Shown: positions 48,640 to 59,572 of the stretch, in pieces
Layout: each line of letters starts with the position of its first letter
Position numbering within the stretch: the stretch's first letter is position 1
Assembly (NCBI GenBank): GCA_029204225.1
Contig: CM055096.1
Coordinates: 73,476,919-73,540,918 of the forward strand
DNA: 64,000 nt
Origin: Diphasiastrum complanatum
Lineage: Eukaryota > Streptophyta > Lycopodiopsida > Lycopodiales > Lycopodiaceae
Reading direction: 5' to 3'
Notes under the pieces: model-generated
Told to the model about the DNA's origin: nothing
Database searches by the model: none
The model's input: the letters and a program-made list of their open reading frames with translations, nothing else
Translations under genes and position numbers: made by a program

Positions 48640-50973
48640 CTCCCCCTTAATGGATAATTGATTATCAATAACACCTAGGAGAGTCCCGAACTTCTCAAAT
48701 TTTTCACGACCAAGTCCTTTTGTGAAGATATCTGCAACTTGATCATTGGTGTCACAATAGATCAACTCTACTTCACCACTTTGTAACTTTTCTCGTATAA
48801 AATGTTGCTGAACTTCAATATGCTTTGACCTGCTATGAAATACTGGATTCTTTGCAAGCTGTATACAACTCTGATTGTCACACCATAGAATTGCAGGTTC
48901 AACTTGTTCTATATTTCATGTTCCAAGATTAAATGCATATCCTGTAGTCGATCTTCTATCTTCTGCATTTCCTGCCCAGTCAGCATCAACAAAACCCTCA
49001 AGTTTTATTTTTGTTCCTTTACCATAATAAATGCCATACCTGAGTGTCCGTTTGACATAACGCAAAATCCTTTTTGCCGCTTTCCAATGACAAACTTTTG
49101 GTAAAGACATGAATTGACTCACCATGCTCACTGCATATGAAATGTCTGGTCGAGTAGTCGTTAGATAGATAAGACTACCTACAAGCTGCCTATAAAGTGT
49201 TTCATTCACACTTTCAAAATTTTCCTCTTTTGTAAGCTTTACACTTATATCATATGGTGTAGAAATGGACTTACAATCAAGCATGTTAAACTTCTTGAGT
49301 AACTCTCTTGCATACTTTGCTTGTGAAATGAAAAGACTTTCCTTTGATCTCCAAACTTCAATACCCAAACAATATTGAAGTCTCTCTAAATCTTTCATAT
49401 CAAACTCCTGTGAAAGATTGTTCTTTATCTTCTCTATTAGTGACTTATTTGACCTTGTGATAATAAGATCATCTACATAAAGAACAATAATGACTATGTC
49501 ATCCAAATCTTTCATAATATAAAGCGTTGACTCTGACATGCTTCTATGAAAATTCTGCTTTAAAAAATAATTGTTGATACGTGTATACCATGCTCTAGGT
49601 GCTTGTCTCAACCCATATAATGCTTTCTTTAACTTGCAAACCAAGTGCTCTTTGCCTTCAACCTCATAACCCTGAGGTTGCTCCAGATAAACCTCTTCTT
49701 CAAGGTAACCGTTCAAGAAAGCACTCTTGACATCCATTTGTTGAATATCCCATCCAAAATGAGATGCAATTGCCAAAACACTCCTCAAAGTATTCATTTT
49801 AGCAACCGGTGCGAAAGTATCTTCATAGTCAATCCCTTCTCTCTGAGCATATCCTTTGGCTACTAATTTGGCCTTATACTTATCTATAGAACCATCAGAC
49901 TTAAACTTGGTTCTATAAATCCACTTGCAACCTATTAGTTTCTTACCTGCTGAACGTTCAACAAGATCCCATGTCTCGTTTTTCATGATAGAACTGAACT
50001 CCTCATCCATAGCAGTTTTCCAAACTTGTTCTTTTGCAGCATCTTCATAAAATAAAGGATCCTCAGAATCCAACACTGAAGCCATAAACGCATAATGTGT
50101 TTCTTCACCATCTTCATGATAGTGTCCACTTGACCGTGTCAATCTCTTAGCTCCTTGTTGACTCGATTCTCCCTCATCCAACATTTGACTATCTTCTATA
50201 GTCTCAAAATACCATCTTGGCAACTTCTTTGTAGGTGACGTAGAAGGAGAATATGTATCAAATACCCTTGACCTTTCCTTCCGTTTACCAAGATCCACCT
50301 GTGTACACACCCTTGGTATAACTTGTGTAGAAGCTGTATCACATGGACCTGTATCTTCCTGAACATCATCTATAATAGGAGTTTTTGATGAAAGAGAAAA
50401 TAGATCCTCCTCATGATCTTCTAGGGTAGAAGACTCACTTTCTTCAAACACAACATCCCTGCTCATAATCACCTTCTTACTGGTAAGATTATAAAGGCGA
50501 TATGCCTTCTCTTCCTCATCATAACCAAGGAATAAACACTTGATTGCCTTTGAATCAAGTTTTTGACGATTATCTTTAGGAATATGAGCATATGCTATAC
50601 AACCAAAAACTCGTAGATGATCCACTTTAGGTTTTATACTTGTGAAAGCTTCTTCTGGAGTTCGATTTAGAACAGCTTTTGTAGGACTTCTGTTAAGCAA
50701 GTAAACTGCTGTACTAACTGCTTCGCCCCACAAATGATTCTTGAGGTTCTTACCGCGTAGCATGCTTCGAGCACTCTCCACAATAGACTCGTTCTTTCTC
50801 TCGGCTACTCCATTATGCTGTGGTGTATCAGTTGAAGCAAATTGTCTTTTGATTCCATGTTCTTTGCAGAATTCTTGGAACTCTGTAGATATGAATTCAC
50901 CTCCCTTATATGAACGTAGAATCTTGATTTGCTTTCCTGTCTGCTTCTCAACAAGTGATTTGAACTGAGAAAA
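48640..50973 (-). pseudogene. Copia V integrase end, reverse transcriptase and RNase H
   Basis: A 691-codon frame is open from 50991 to 48916. The integrase has IKILRSYKGGEFISTEF, with Tyr where the second catalytic Asp is expected, and TPQHNGVAERKNESIV. Then come DHLRVFGCIAYAHIPKDNRQ, a long acidic linker, and reverse transcriptase (WDLVERSAGKKLIGCKW, YKAKLVAKGYAQREGIDYED, IVLYVDDLIITRSN near 49460-49500). RNase H reads FVDADWAGNAEDRRSTTGYA, then stops; about 40 residues including SSTEAEY are deleted, after which EPAILWCDNQSCIQLAKNP runs to the LTR. Confidence 0.93.
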
Positions 50974-51393
50974 AGTTACGAATAGAGCCACAGCTGATCT
51001 AGAACTAAGCTATGAAAGCATCACATAAGCAAGACTTAACCCTAGAAAGCAGGAAAGAGAGAGAGATTAAGGAGGCTAAAGAGAGAGATCAATATCATCA
51101 GCTGAATGACAAATGACACAGTTTCCCTACTTATAGCCAAGAGGAAGCCCTAAAAGGAAGCTTCCAGTGGCTAGGGCCGAACTGGGAGGGATAATAGTGC
51201 GCCCTCCAAGAAGGCCCCCACTCTCTAGTAATATGTCCAAATGGCCTATTAATGAATAATAAGGCCAAAGGCCAACCATATAGTCTGAATGTCACTAATG
51301 AATAAAAAAGGGCCCAAGGCCTGCTTATGCATAAAGTAAAGTAACTGTAAATGTAAATGGACGCGGCGAATGTAATGAGCTGAGTCCATAACT
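50974..51393 (-). repeat. 3' LTR of U
   Basis: 420 bp; six substitutions and a 2-bp GA length change relative to the 5' LTR by eye. Confidence 0.9.
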
Positions 51394-51439
51394 CTCCTCC
51401 ACACAAAAAAAAGACCCAACTGCCGAAAAGATAACCGGA

Positions 51440-52552
51440 TCAAGTAGCAGCAAGCCCTGGTGCATCAACAGCTAGAGGAACATCTGATGTAGAGGAATCA
51501 ACAAGTGCAGCAAGAGCACGAGCCTGATCCGCAAGTAATGGTGTATGATAAAAGACATCAATAGGCTCCCATGTGGCCTCCTCAATAGGACGACCATCCC
51601 ACTGGACCAAAAACTGAATCTGCCGGCGGCGTCAACTATGGTATAGACGGACTTGTAATATAGCAGCAAGTAAAAATGGAAATAACTCTGGAGCAGTAGG
51701 AAACTCAGCATCACAAGGAGCATCCTCAATAGCAGCACGTAATAAAATGACATGGAATACATCACAGGCGCGTGTGGAAGCAGGAAGCTGTAAGCGATAT
51801 GTAATTGGACTAAGAACCTCCACAATGCGATAAGGCCCATAATAACGTGGTGCAAGCTTCTTAGTAGAAGCATGGCCCTGGACAAAATGATGACGTGCAA
51901 ACCGTAAGCGTAGATGAACCATATCTCCAAGCTGAAACTCAACATGGCGGCGGTGACGATCAACTGAGGTCTGATAACGCTGCTGAACATGCTGTAAATG
52001 AGAACTGGCCCGGGTAATAAGCTCTCGAGCACTTGATAGAAAAGATGCAAGTGTAACAGGTGTATCCTCAAAAGGAAGAGGAATGCCAGGTAAAAGAGGT
52101 GCATAGCCATGAGATAATAAAAATGGAGAGACACCTGTGCTGGTACTAACAGAGCTATTGTAGCTATACTCTGCTAAACATAAATGCTGATCCCAATCCT
52201 TCCCTGAAGGAGTAACAAAATGGCGTAAATAATCCTCAAGGATCCTGTTAAGGACCTCAAACTGCCCATCAGAAGTAGAATGATTAGCAGAATCCATAAA
52301 AAGCTGAACATCCAAAATACGCATAAGCTCTGTCCAGAATATAGATGTAAACTTACTATCCCGATCAGAAAGGATAGTACGAGGAAATCCATGCAGGCGG
52401 AAAATCTTTGATAGGAACAAACGTGCACACTGCTCTGCTGTGATAGTACTGCGAACTGGGATAAAATGTGCCTGTTTCGAGAACCTGTCAACTACCACCA
52501 TACATGAATCGTGACCACGCTGGGTATGGGGAAGGCCAAGGATAAAGTCCAT
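51440..52552 (-). pseudogene. Gypsy U integrase core and chromodomain
   Basis: The integrase core starts MDFILGLPHTQRGHDSCMVV (first Asp), then TILSDRDSKFTSIFW (second Asp) and SDGQFEVLNRILEDYLRHF (Glu). The C-terminal region has YYGPYRIVEVLSPITYRLQL and ACDVFHVILLR, the GPY/F module. A stop at 51632-51634 precedes RRRQIQFLVQWDGRPIEEAT and WEPIDVFYH, a chromodomain in the same frame that would direct integration to marked chromatin. Confidence 0.9.
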
Positions 52553-52567
52553 AGATATATCAGTCCA

Positions 52568-53776
52568 CTAGCGATGAGGAATAGGCCAACTCTGGAGCAA
52601 ACCAGTAGATTTAGCACGGGAGTACTTATTACGAAGACAGAAAGGGCAGGTACGAATAAGTACAGCAAGCTCAGATCGAAGAGAGGGCCAATAGAAATGG
52701 TTTTTGAGACGAGCATAAGACTTCTGAAAACCAAAGTGACCCCCAACAGGAGAGGAATGAGTATCCGACAACAACTGGGAACGGATACCCAAAGAATTAG
52801 GGATACAAAGAGAATCATAATGATAAAGACGATTGTCAATAATGGAGTAAACCTGATGAGGATTGGACGAAACAGGTGGGGCAGAACTATAAACATCATG
52901 AAAATCAGAACATGTAAGGTATGCTGCAGGTAGGGCATCAAACCATGGAGGAATAGTAGAAACGAGTGTATTTAACAAAGCTGGAAGACGAGATAATGCA
53001 TCAGCAGCAGTGTTAGCACGACCAGGACGATACAATATGGAGAAATTAAAAGACTGTAAAAACTGCAACCAACGAAATTGACGATCACTAAGGTCACGTT
53101 GAGAAAACAGATAACGTAAAGATTGGTGATCAGTAATAATGTCAAATGGGACTCGATACAGATAATGACGCCACTTCTTAAGAGCATAGATAATAGCAAG
53201 AAGCTCTTTCTCATGCACAGAATAACGTTGCTCATAAGAGCGAAGACGACGCGACTCATAAGCAATAATACATTGTGACTGGCGAAGTAAAGCACCCAAA
53301 CCAACATTACTAGCATCAGTCTCAACAAGAAACTTCTGATCAAACTGTGGTAAACACATAACGGCAGCATCAACAACAGCACGACGAAGAGTATCAAACG
53401 CTGTCTGACAATCAGGAGTCCAAAGAAAAGTACTAGACTTCTTCAAAAGTGCATGAAGAGGAGCTGCGATAGTGGCAAAATGAGAAACTGGACGACGAAG
53501 GTGAGTGGCTAACCCAAGAAACATACGCACATGATGAATATCAGTAGGTATAGGCCAATCCTGGATGGCTTGAACCTTATGAGGGTCCAGACGAATGTGA
53601 CCATTACAAATAAGAAAACCAAGAAACTCGATCTCAGAAACAACAAAAGAACTTTTAGACAACTTAGCAAATAACTGGTGGTGTACAAGTAACTGAAAGA
53701 CAGAGGAAAGATGGGCAACATGCTCAGCAAGAGACTGACTAAAAATAAGCAAAATAAACCAAGACACAATGACCAA
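52568..53776 (-). pseudogene. Gypsy U RNase H and integrase zinc finger
   Basis: A 402-codon frame. It covers the reverse transcriptase thumb (LFAKLSKSSFVVSEIEFLGF), RNase H (KFLVETDASNVGLGALLRQ, YSVHEKELLAIIYALKKW, ITDHQSLRYLFSQRDLSDRQ, RPGRANTAADALSRLP) and the integrase HHCC finger (GGHFGFQKSYARLKNHFYW, CPFCLRNK). A stop at 52568-52570 separates it from the core. Confidence 0.92.
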
Positions 53777-55487
53777 GAAGCGGACGCAAGACGTTATTCA
53801 TCACATTCTGGAACGTAGGAGGGCCATTAGTAACACCAAAAGGAAGCACACGAAATTCATATAAACCAAGATGAGTACGGAAAGCAGTCTTATGTTCGTT
53901 AGAAGGGTGCATCCGGATTTGGTAATATCCAGAACGAAGGTCTATCTTGGAAAAGATTTTAGAGGTACCGATCTGGTCAAAGAGGTCATCCATATGTGGA
54001 ATAGGGTACTAATTACGAATAGTCAACTTATTTAAAGCACGATAATCAATACAAAGGCGTTTGGTACCATCTTTCTTATTAATAAGGAGAACAGGAGCAC
54101 CAAAAGGGCTGTGACTAGGAACAATGAGACCTTGATCTAACAAGGCAGTAATATGGAGCTCAAGCTCATCATGCTTAGATCGAGACATACGATAAGGGGG
54201 ACGGGAAGGAGGAGCAGAACCAGGACGCAAGTCAATATGATGGTTCACGTCACGTAATGGTGGTAGTGTCGTAGGTTCTGAAAAGACAAAAGCATACTGA
54301 TGTAATAAGTCAGAAATCACCTGAGGAACATCTGCTGGTGTAGAAACTGGAGGAATTGGTACTGCCCGCTGAACACATAATAAGGCAGCACAATGAGCCT
54401 TCGGCAGGCTGCGAATAAACTGCTTCCTAGTAATCAACTGGAAGTCTCCCTGAGAATCAATGCCCACAAGTGAGTGTGTAACTGCATCATGTACAAATGT
54501 CAATGTGTGCTGTGTCAAGTCTAGTGTAACGGCTCCAAGAGATGCAAACCAATCAGCACCAAGGATAAGATCATAACGCTCCATAGGGATAATGTAAAGA
54601 TCTGTCTGTCCAGAGAAATCTCCAATGCAGTATGGTAAACGCTGAAACATCTGAGAACTAGGAAAAGAATGAGAACTGGAAACCTCAACTGTGAGAGGCT
54701 GGGAAGCAGGAACAAGTGAAGCACGGATCGGACTAGTGATATAACTGCTAATAAAAGAGTGAGTGCTACCAGTATCAACTAAAGCAATATACTCACGACC
54801 TGTAATACGCACACGTAACCGAATGGAGCGAGGACCAGGACGCCCTGTCCAAGTAGCATAGGCAAGCTGAGCATGGCAAGTAGCAGGAAGTAAATCAGGG
54901 GAAGGCTCAGAGGATAAGTCAGGCTCATCAGAAATATGAATGTAGATATCGGAATCATCTGGAGTAGTGCCCTCATGGTAAAAAACAGCAGTAGTAGTAG
55001 GGAGAGGCTGGCGGCAATCACGGGCACGATGGTCAGGACTCTTACAACGAAAGCAAAGACGCTTCTGCTGAAGATCAGCGAACTCTGCAGACGTGTAACG
55101 TCGGACAAAAGCAGCTCGAGGAGTCGGAGGACGAGGAGGCGAAAGGACAATGGAAAGAGCTGGAACAGAAGGGGCCGGTGTAGGGGTGAATGTAGCGGGA
55201 AAAGATGAAGCAGAAGGACGGGGTCGGGAGAAGCGGGAAGGAAGGGTGTCAAAGTACTTATGCTGCAAAGTACTGGCAAGAGACATCGCCTCATCAAGTG
55301 TGGTAGGACGGAAGGAAGAAACATCATAACGTAAAGCACCACGAAGCCCAGCAATGTAACGAGAAATAAGCTCAGTGGGCTGTAGATCTGTGAAAAGATA
55401 AGAAAGCTCCATAAACTGATCTGTATAAGAAGCAAGATCACTGGTCTGAGTGAGACTACGGAATGTATCACATTGGCGGTCAAGCAC
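53739..55487 (-). pseudogene. Gypsy U gag C-terminus, protease and reverse transcriptase
   Basis: Gag C-terminal part at 55487 ([37 protein letters not shown]) and a knuckle [14 protein letters not shown] near 55010-55060. Protease [16 protein letters not shown] near 54740-54790 is intact. Reverse transcriptase: [37 protein letters not shown], then a TAG at about 54009. It continues IFSKIDLRSGYYQIRMHPSN, GVTNGPPTFQNVMNNVL and HCVLVYF. The two catalytic aspartates expected next are lost in a small deletion near 53755-53775. Confidence 0.92.
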
Positions 55488-56122
55488 TGAGGATCAATCA
55501 TAGCATGGCGGAGGTCACGGTGAAAAGTATGCCATACATGGAGCCCTTCCCGATCAGGATCAACTCTATAAACTCGCCACCACGTGGCGGCACGTCCATC
55601 TAAATGTAAAGCAACCAACTGGATCTTCTGAGGATCAGTCTTAGGGTAAATCTGAAAATATGTGTCAAGCTTAGCAAACCAATTCTCTAATAAGTTCCCG
55701 TCAGAGGAATCGGAATAGGTAGCAAGCTGTACCCTATCATGAAAGTCTCGAGCAAAGTGTGGCTCAGGAAGGGGGGGACGAGGAAAGAAACCAGGAGGTG
55801 GGTTAGATGGAATGAACGGTCCATCACCAGGCTGACTAGCAGAAGAAGATGGAAATCCAAATGGAGGGGGAGTCCCAAATGTAGGAAAAACAGGAGCTTT
55901 ATCAGGACCATGAGGCTGTAAAGAATCAATCTGTGACTGCATAGTAGCAAAGCCGGTCATAACTGAATCAAAGCGAAGAACGAGGCTAGAAAGGGTCTCA
56001 TCCATGCGGCGAAACTGATCGGATAAGGTTTCCTGAGTAGTCTCACTCGGGGTAGGTGAATGTGCCATAATGATAGTGAAAGGAATAGACGAAAACTTGA
56101 GGGAGCGGACTCTTGTCGTCAC
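55488..56122 (-). pseudogene. Gypsy U gag N-terminal part
   Basis: The likely start is the Met at about 56068 (MAHSPTPSETTQETLSDQFR). A coiled-coil-like stretch (RRMDETLSSLVLRFDSVMTG) and a Pro-rich region precede the capsid motif GNLLENWFAKLDTYFQIYPK and LVALHLDGRAATWWRVYRVD. A frameshift near 55490 connects it to the next piece. Confidence 0.88.
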
Positions 56123-56141
56123 CCCAAATTAGCCTATTACA

Positions 56142-56741
56142 ACCAATATTATCACAACTGAAAAAAACAGACAGCAATGAACAATGGAGAAGCTGTAAAA
56201 ATGCGCTGTGCCAGGGATACAATGTGAATTTGAAAGATTAAACGGAGTCGAAATTCTTGAAATTGTGGTGGAGAATGAGCGCGCGACAGCCTTTTGATAA
56301 GCTGTAGAAGATTGCTGGAATTGGAGAAAAAAATAGGCAAAAGTGACAAGTTGGGAGTGCTGAGGCAGCGATTTACAGGTTGAAGAATTTTAGCTGTTTG
56401 GAATAGCAAATGATGTCGGAATTGGGTAGTTTTTGGATGAGGATGGGCGCTGGACAGTTAGGGAACTAACTGTGGAAGATGGCTGCAAACTGGAAAAATA
56501 TCAGACGAAAGTGACAGGTCGGAAGGCAGGGACAGCGATGGAAAGGAAGAGGAGGAGCGCTGGGCAGCAAAGAAAAGAGGGGACAAAACAGGGGGAACGC
56601 TGGGCAGGAAGGAGTGGAAGGAGCAGCGATGGAACAGGGCTGTCAAAACGACAATGGAGCTGTAGGAACAGCGATGGAGGAGCAAGGCAAGGCAGCAAAG
56701 AAAAAATTCCAGATTGTGCTCAGAAAAGTGCTCTGATACCA
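56142..56741 (-). promoter_or_regulatory. Gypsy U leader with primer binding site
   Basis: The primer site gctctgatacca (56730-56741) abuts the 5' LTR. The 600-bp leader has repeated G/A-rich boxes (gctgggcag, agcgatgg) but no coding motif. Confidence 0.8.
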
Positions 56742-57159
56742 AGTTACGAATAGAGCCACAACTGATCTAGAACTAAGCTATGAAAGCATCACATAAGCAA
56801 GACTTAACCCTAGAAAGCAGGAAAGAGAGAGATTAAGGAGGCTAAAGAGAGAGATCAATATCATCAGCTGAATGACAAATGACACAGTTTCCCTACTTAT
56901 AGCCAAGAGGAAGCCCTAAAAGGAAGCTTCCAGTGGCTAGGGCCGAACTGGGAGGGATAATAGTGCGCCCTCCAAGAAGGCCCCCACTCTCCAGTAATAT
57001 GTCCAAATGGCCTAATAATAAATACTAAGGCCAAAGGCCAACCATATAGTCTGAATGTCACTAATGAATAAAAAAGGGCCCAAGGCCTGCTTATGCATAA
57101 AGTAAAGTAACTGTAAATGTAAATGGACGCGGCGAATGTAATGAGCCGAGTCCATAACT
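56742..57159 (-). repeat. 5' LTR of U
   Basis: 418 bp, agttacgaatagagcc to gagtccataact. Confidence 0.9.
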
Positions 57160-58682
57160 GTAAAGAACTTAAAAGCTTGACTCTTATACTTAAGCAAGTA
57201 TATCCATACCTTCCTGGAAAAATCATCCACAAATATCATGAAGTAGGATGCTTCCCCTATAGACTCAGTCTGCATGGGACCGCATAAGTCTGTATGAACA
57301 AGCTCCAAGATTTCCTTGGCTCTATATGCTCCATCCTTGGGAAACTGCATACGATGATGCTTGCCCATAACACATCCTTCACAAATTTTTCCTGAAGATA
57401 CAATATTAGGTAATCCTATTACCATATTATTGTCTTTTAGAACCTGTAAGCTTTTATAGTTCAGATGTCCAAACCTTTCATGCCATATCCTGCTCTCCAT
57501 ACTATCAGAAGCTGCACAAACCTGATGATCCAATGTAGTTGCATCAAGTTTGTAAAGTCGACCTTCCAACAATCCGTTGACCACAACTTTGTAACCTTTG
57601 TTTTTGTCTTTGATGAGACACTTCTGATCGTCAAACTCAACTTTCATATTCTGTTTAGCTATGGCAGAAACTGAAAGTAAATTCTTTCTTAAGCCTGGAA
57701 CATAGAGAACATTCTTAATTTCTCCTATATTCCCTAAAGGTAAATGTACTCTCATTGTACCTCTACCTTTGATATCGTAAGAAGAATTGTCTCCAAGTTT
57801 GACATGTGAATTTACACTAGTGTCATCAAACTGTGTGAACCACTCACGATGTGGTGTCATATGTTGCGTTGCTCCAGAATCAATATACCAACAATCTTCA
57901 GAGATCTCTAATGTTGAAGCTGAGAATAACTCATAGCATCCCACAGCTTCACTTTTGTCTTCGTCTTCAATGAAGTTGCCTGCCTGCTTCTTCTTGTCTT
58001 GGATAGCCTTCTTTTTCCTGCACTCAAACGCAAAATGACCATACTTGCCACAAAAATTACAATTGCCATTTCTCTTTGGATTAGATTTGGAACTGTCTCC
58101 TTTTTCCGTATTGTCCTTCCCTTCCTGCTTCTAATCCTTTTTGCCTCCTTTCTTCTTGCCCTTCTTACCTTGATTCTTGGAAAAGAATCCCAGTTCCTTG
58201 AAATCTTCTCTAGACATCAGGTTTTGTCTTCGTAATTCCTCTTGAAGTAGCAAACCATTGAGCTCATCAAATGTCGGCGATCTCTCTCTCAAACTTAGTG
58301 TCATAACAAAGTTCTGATATTGTAATGGTAAGCTATTCAAAACAATTTGTACTAGAGTATTATCAAGTACAATTTCCCCTATAGAAGACAACTAATCTCT
58401 TAGATCCTTCACCCTGGTAATAAAATCCGTAATGGATTCTTATGATTCCATTTTCAAGGTATGAAGCTTATTGTTCAAGAACAACGCTCGAGACTTACTT
58501 ACTGTTTCATATGTGTTCTTAGGGATATCCCATGCATCCTTAGGCCCAATTGCATTCCTGATCAGCGGAATCACCTTATCCTTCACAGATAAGTTGATGA
58601 TATGATGCGCACGTTGCACCCGTTTCTCAAATGCCTTTCTATCTTGATCATTGAGACCGTGAGCCATCACCTCTTGTCCCAT
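57160..58682 (-). pseudogene. Copia V gag, protease and integrase N-terminus
   Basis: Gag lacks its N-terminal LW-containing section; the frame opens at 58682 (MGQEVMAHGLNDQDRKAFEK). It has GPKDAWDIPKNTYETVSKSR, a stop near 58440, another near 58395, then LNSLPLQYQNFVMTLSLRER. A knuckle CNFCGKYGHFAFEC lies near 58020-58065. Protease CWYIDSGATQHMTPH is intact near 57860-57900. Pre-integrase WHERFGHLNYKSLQVL and CEGCVMGKHHRMQFP precede the core LVHTDLCGPMQTESIGEASY, cut at 57160 by gypsy U. Confidence 0.92.
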
Positions 58683-59165
58683 GACAGACCTGTCCTGTTT
58701 GCTGCTGCCTCAGATCAGACCTGTCTGATCTCTTCTGCTCAGATGCTGCCTTCACCAGTTGCTGCCGCCCTCATAAGCTGCCTGCACCAGCTGTATCCTG
58801 CAACAGATCTGCCACCCTCAGGAGAACCTGCCCAGGTACTGCTGCCCTCAAGAAAAGCCTGCTCAGGTTCTACCGCCCTCAGGAAAAGCTTGCTCAGGTT
58901 CTACCGCCCTCAGTTACTGCTGCCTTCAGATAAACTTGCACCAGCTGTGACCTTCACCAGATGTGACCTGTCTGAAACCTCTGCTATGGATGTTGTCTCC
59001 CTCAGGTCTGCCTGTCCAGAAGTTATCTGCGCCAGATGTGACCTCCACCAGATACAACCTTCACCAAATAGCACCTCCACTAGATGTGACCTCCACCAGT
59101 AAAACCTGTAGCGCTGATCTTCTCCTTCCGTAGATCCCGATCTTAACGAGATGGCTCTGATACCA
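58683..59165 (-). promoter_or_regulatory. Copia V leader and primer binding site
   Basis: Primer site gctctgatacca at 59154-59165. The leader is a patchwork of imperfect repeats (ctgccctcag/gaaaagc, caccagatgtgacct) covering about 58700-59100, in place of the usual gag start. Confidence 0.8.
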
Positions 59166-59567
59166 TGTTAGAATCAAAGAGATTCTCTAATCGGAGTAGA
59201 CTAATCTTATTAGTACTCACACAAAACATCAACCACAAGCTGAAGAAGAAGAGAGACTGCAAAAAGCTATGCTTCATAAGCTGGAAACTGAGATAACAAT
59301 GGAGGTTGGCGCCCATCTACTCTTATAGAGGCTGTCCACAATGAAAAGCAAAAGCTATTCTACTACAATAGCAATTGAAATGCTAATTATGAAGTCTTAA
59401 CAGTAGAAATCTATGCTAACTTGGTTAAAATAGATTTCTATACTATTCTAGCAAAATTGGTACTAACTTGGGTACCTATACTAAAAATAGATAGTACCTA
59501 TACTAAAAATAAAAATAGGCCTTCTAGCACGCAGGCTGGCCTCTACAATTAACCATTAATTCTAACA
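59166..59567 (-). repeat. 5' LTR of V
   Basis: 402 bp, the pair of 48238-48639. Confidence 0.93.
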
Positions 59568-59572
59568 GTAGC

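Larger units (their letters stand above)
50974..57159 (-). mobile_element. Ty3/gypsy chromovirus U, nested in V
   Basis: LTRs at 50974-51393 (3', 420 bp) and 56742-57159 (5', 418 bp) have ends AGTTA...TAACT rather than TG...CA. The primer site (56730-56741) is initiator tRNA-Met type and a purine tract (ctcctcc) adjoins the 3' LTR. It splits V integrase after KSQAFKFFT; flanks gaaaa/gtaaa match at four of five bases. Gag-pol order with integrase after RNase H identifies Ty3/gypsy; a chromodomain-like end makes it a chromovirus. Confidence 0.92.
48238..59567 (-). mobile_element. Copia V, nested in W2 and split by gypsy U
   Basis: LTRs of 402 bp at 48238-48639 (3') and 59166-59567 (5'), TGTTAGAATC to ATTCTAACA. 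The flanks gtacc (48233-48237) and gtagc (59568-59572) are a 5-bp target duplication with one change. Primer site 59154-59165; purine tract 48640-48648. The coding region runs on the minus strand and is interrupted by U at 50974-57159. Confidence 0.93.

Noticed and set aside
51472-52134. A 220-codon hydrophobic minus frame, looking like a membrane protein
   Set aside because: It is the shadow of gypsy U integrase in another frame.
54779-55490. Second half of the 447-codon minus frame ending at 54779
   Set aside because: After the frameshift near 55490 this frame becomes Leu-rich noise, while the gag/protease frame is the overlapping one.
58602-59102. A 166-codon + strand frame in the V leader
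   Set aside because: It lies opposite the leader and gag start of copia V and consists of repeat translation; no known motif.
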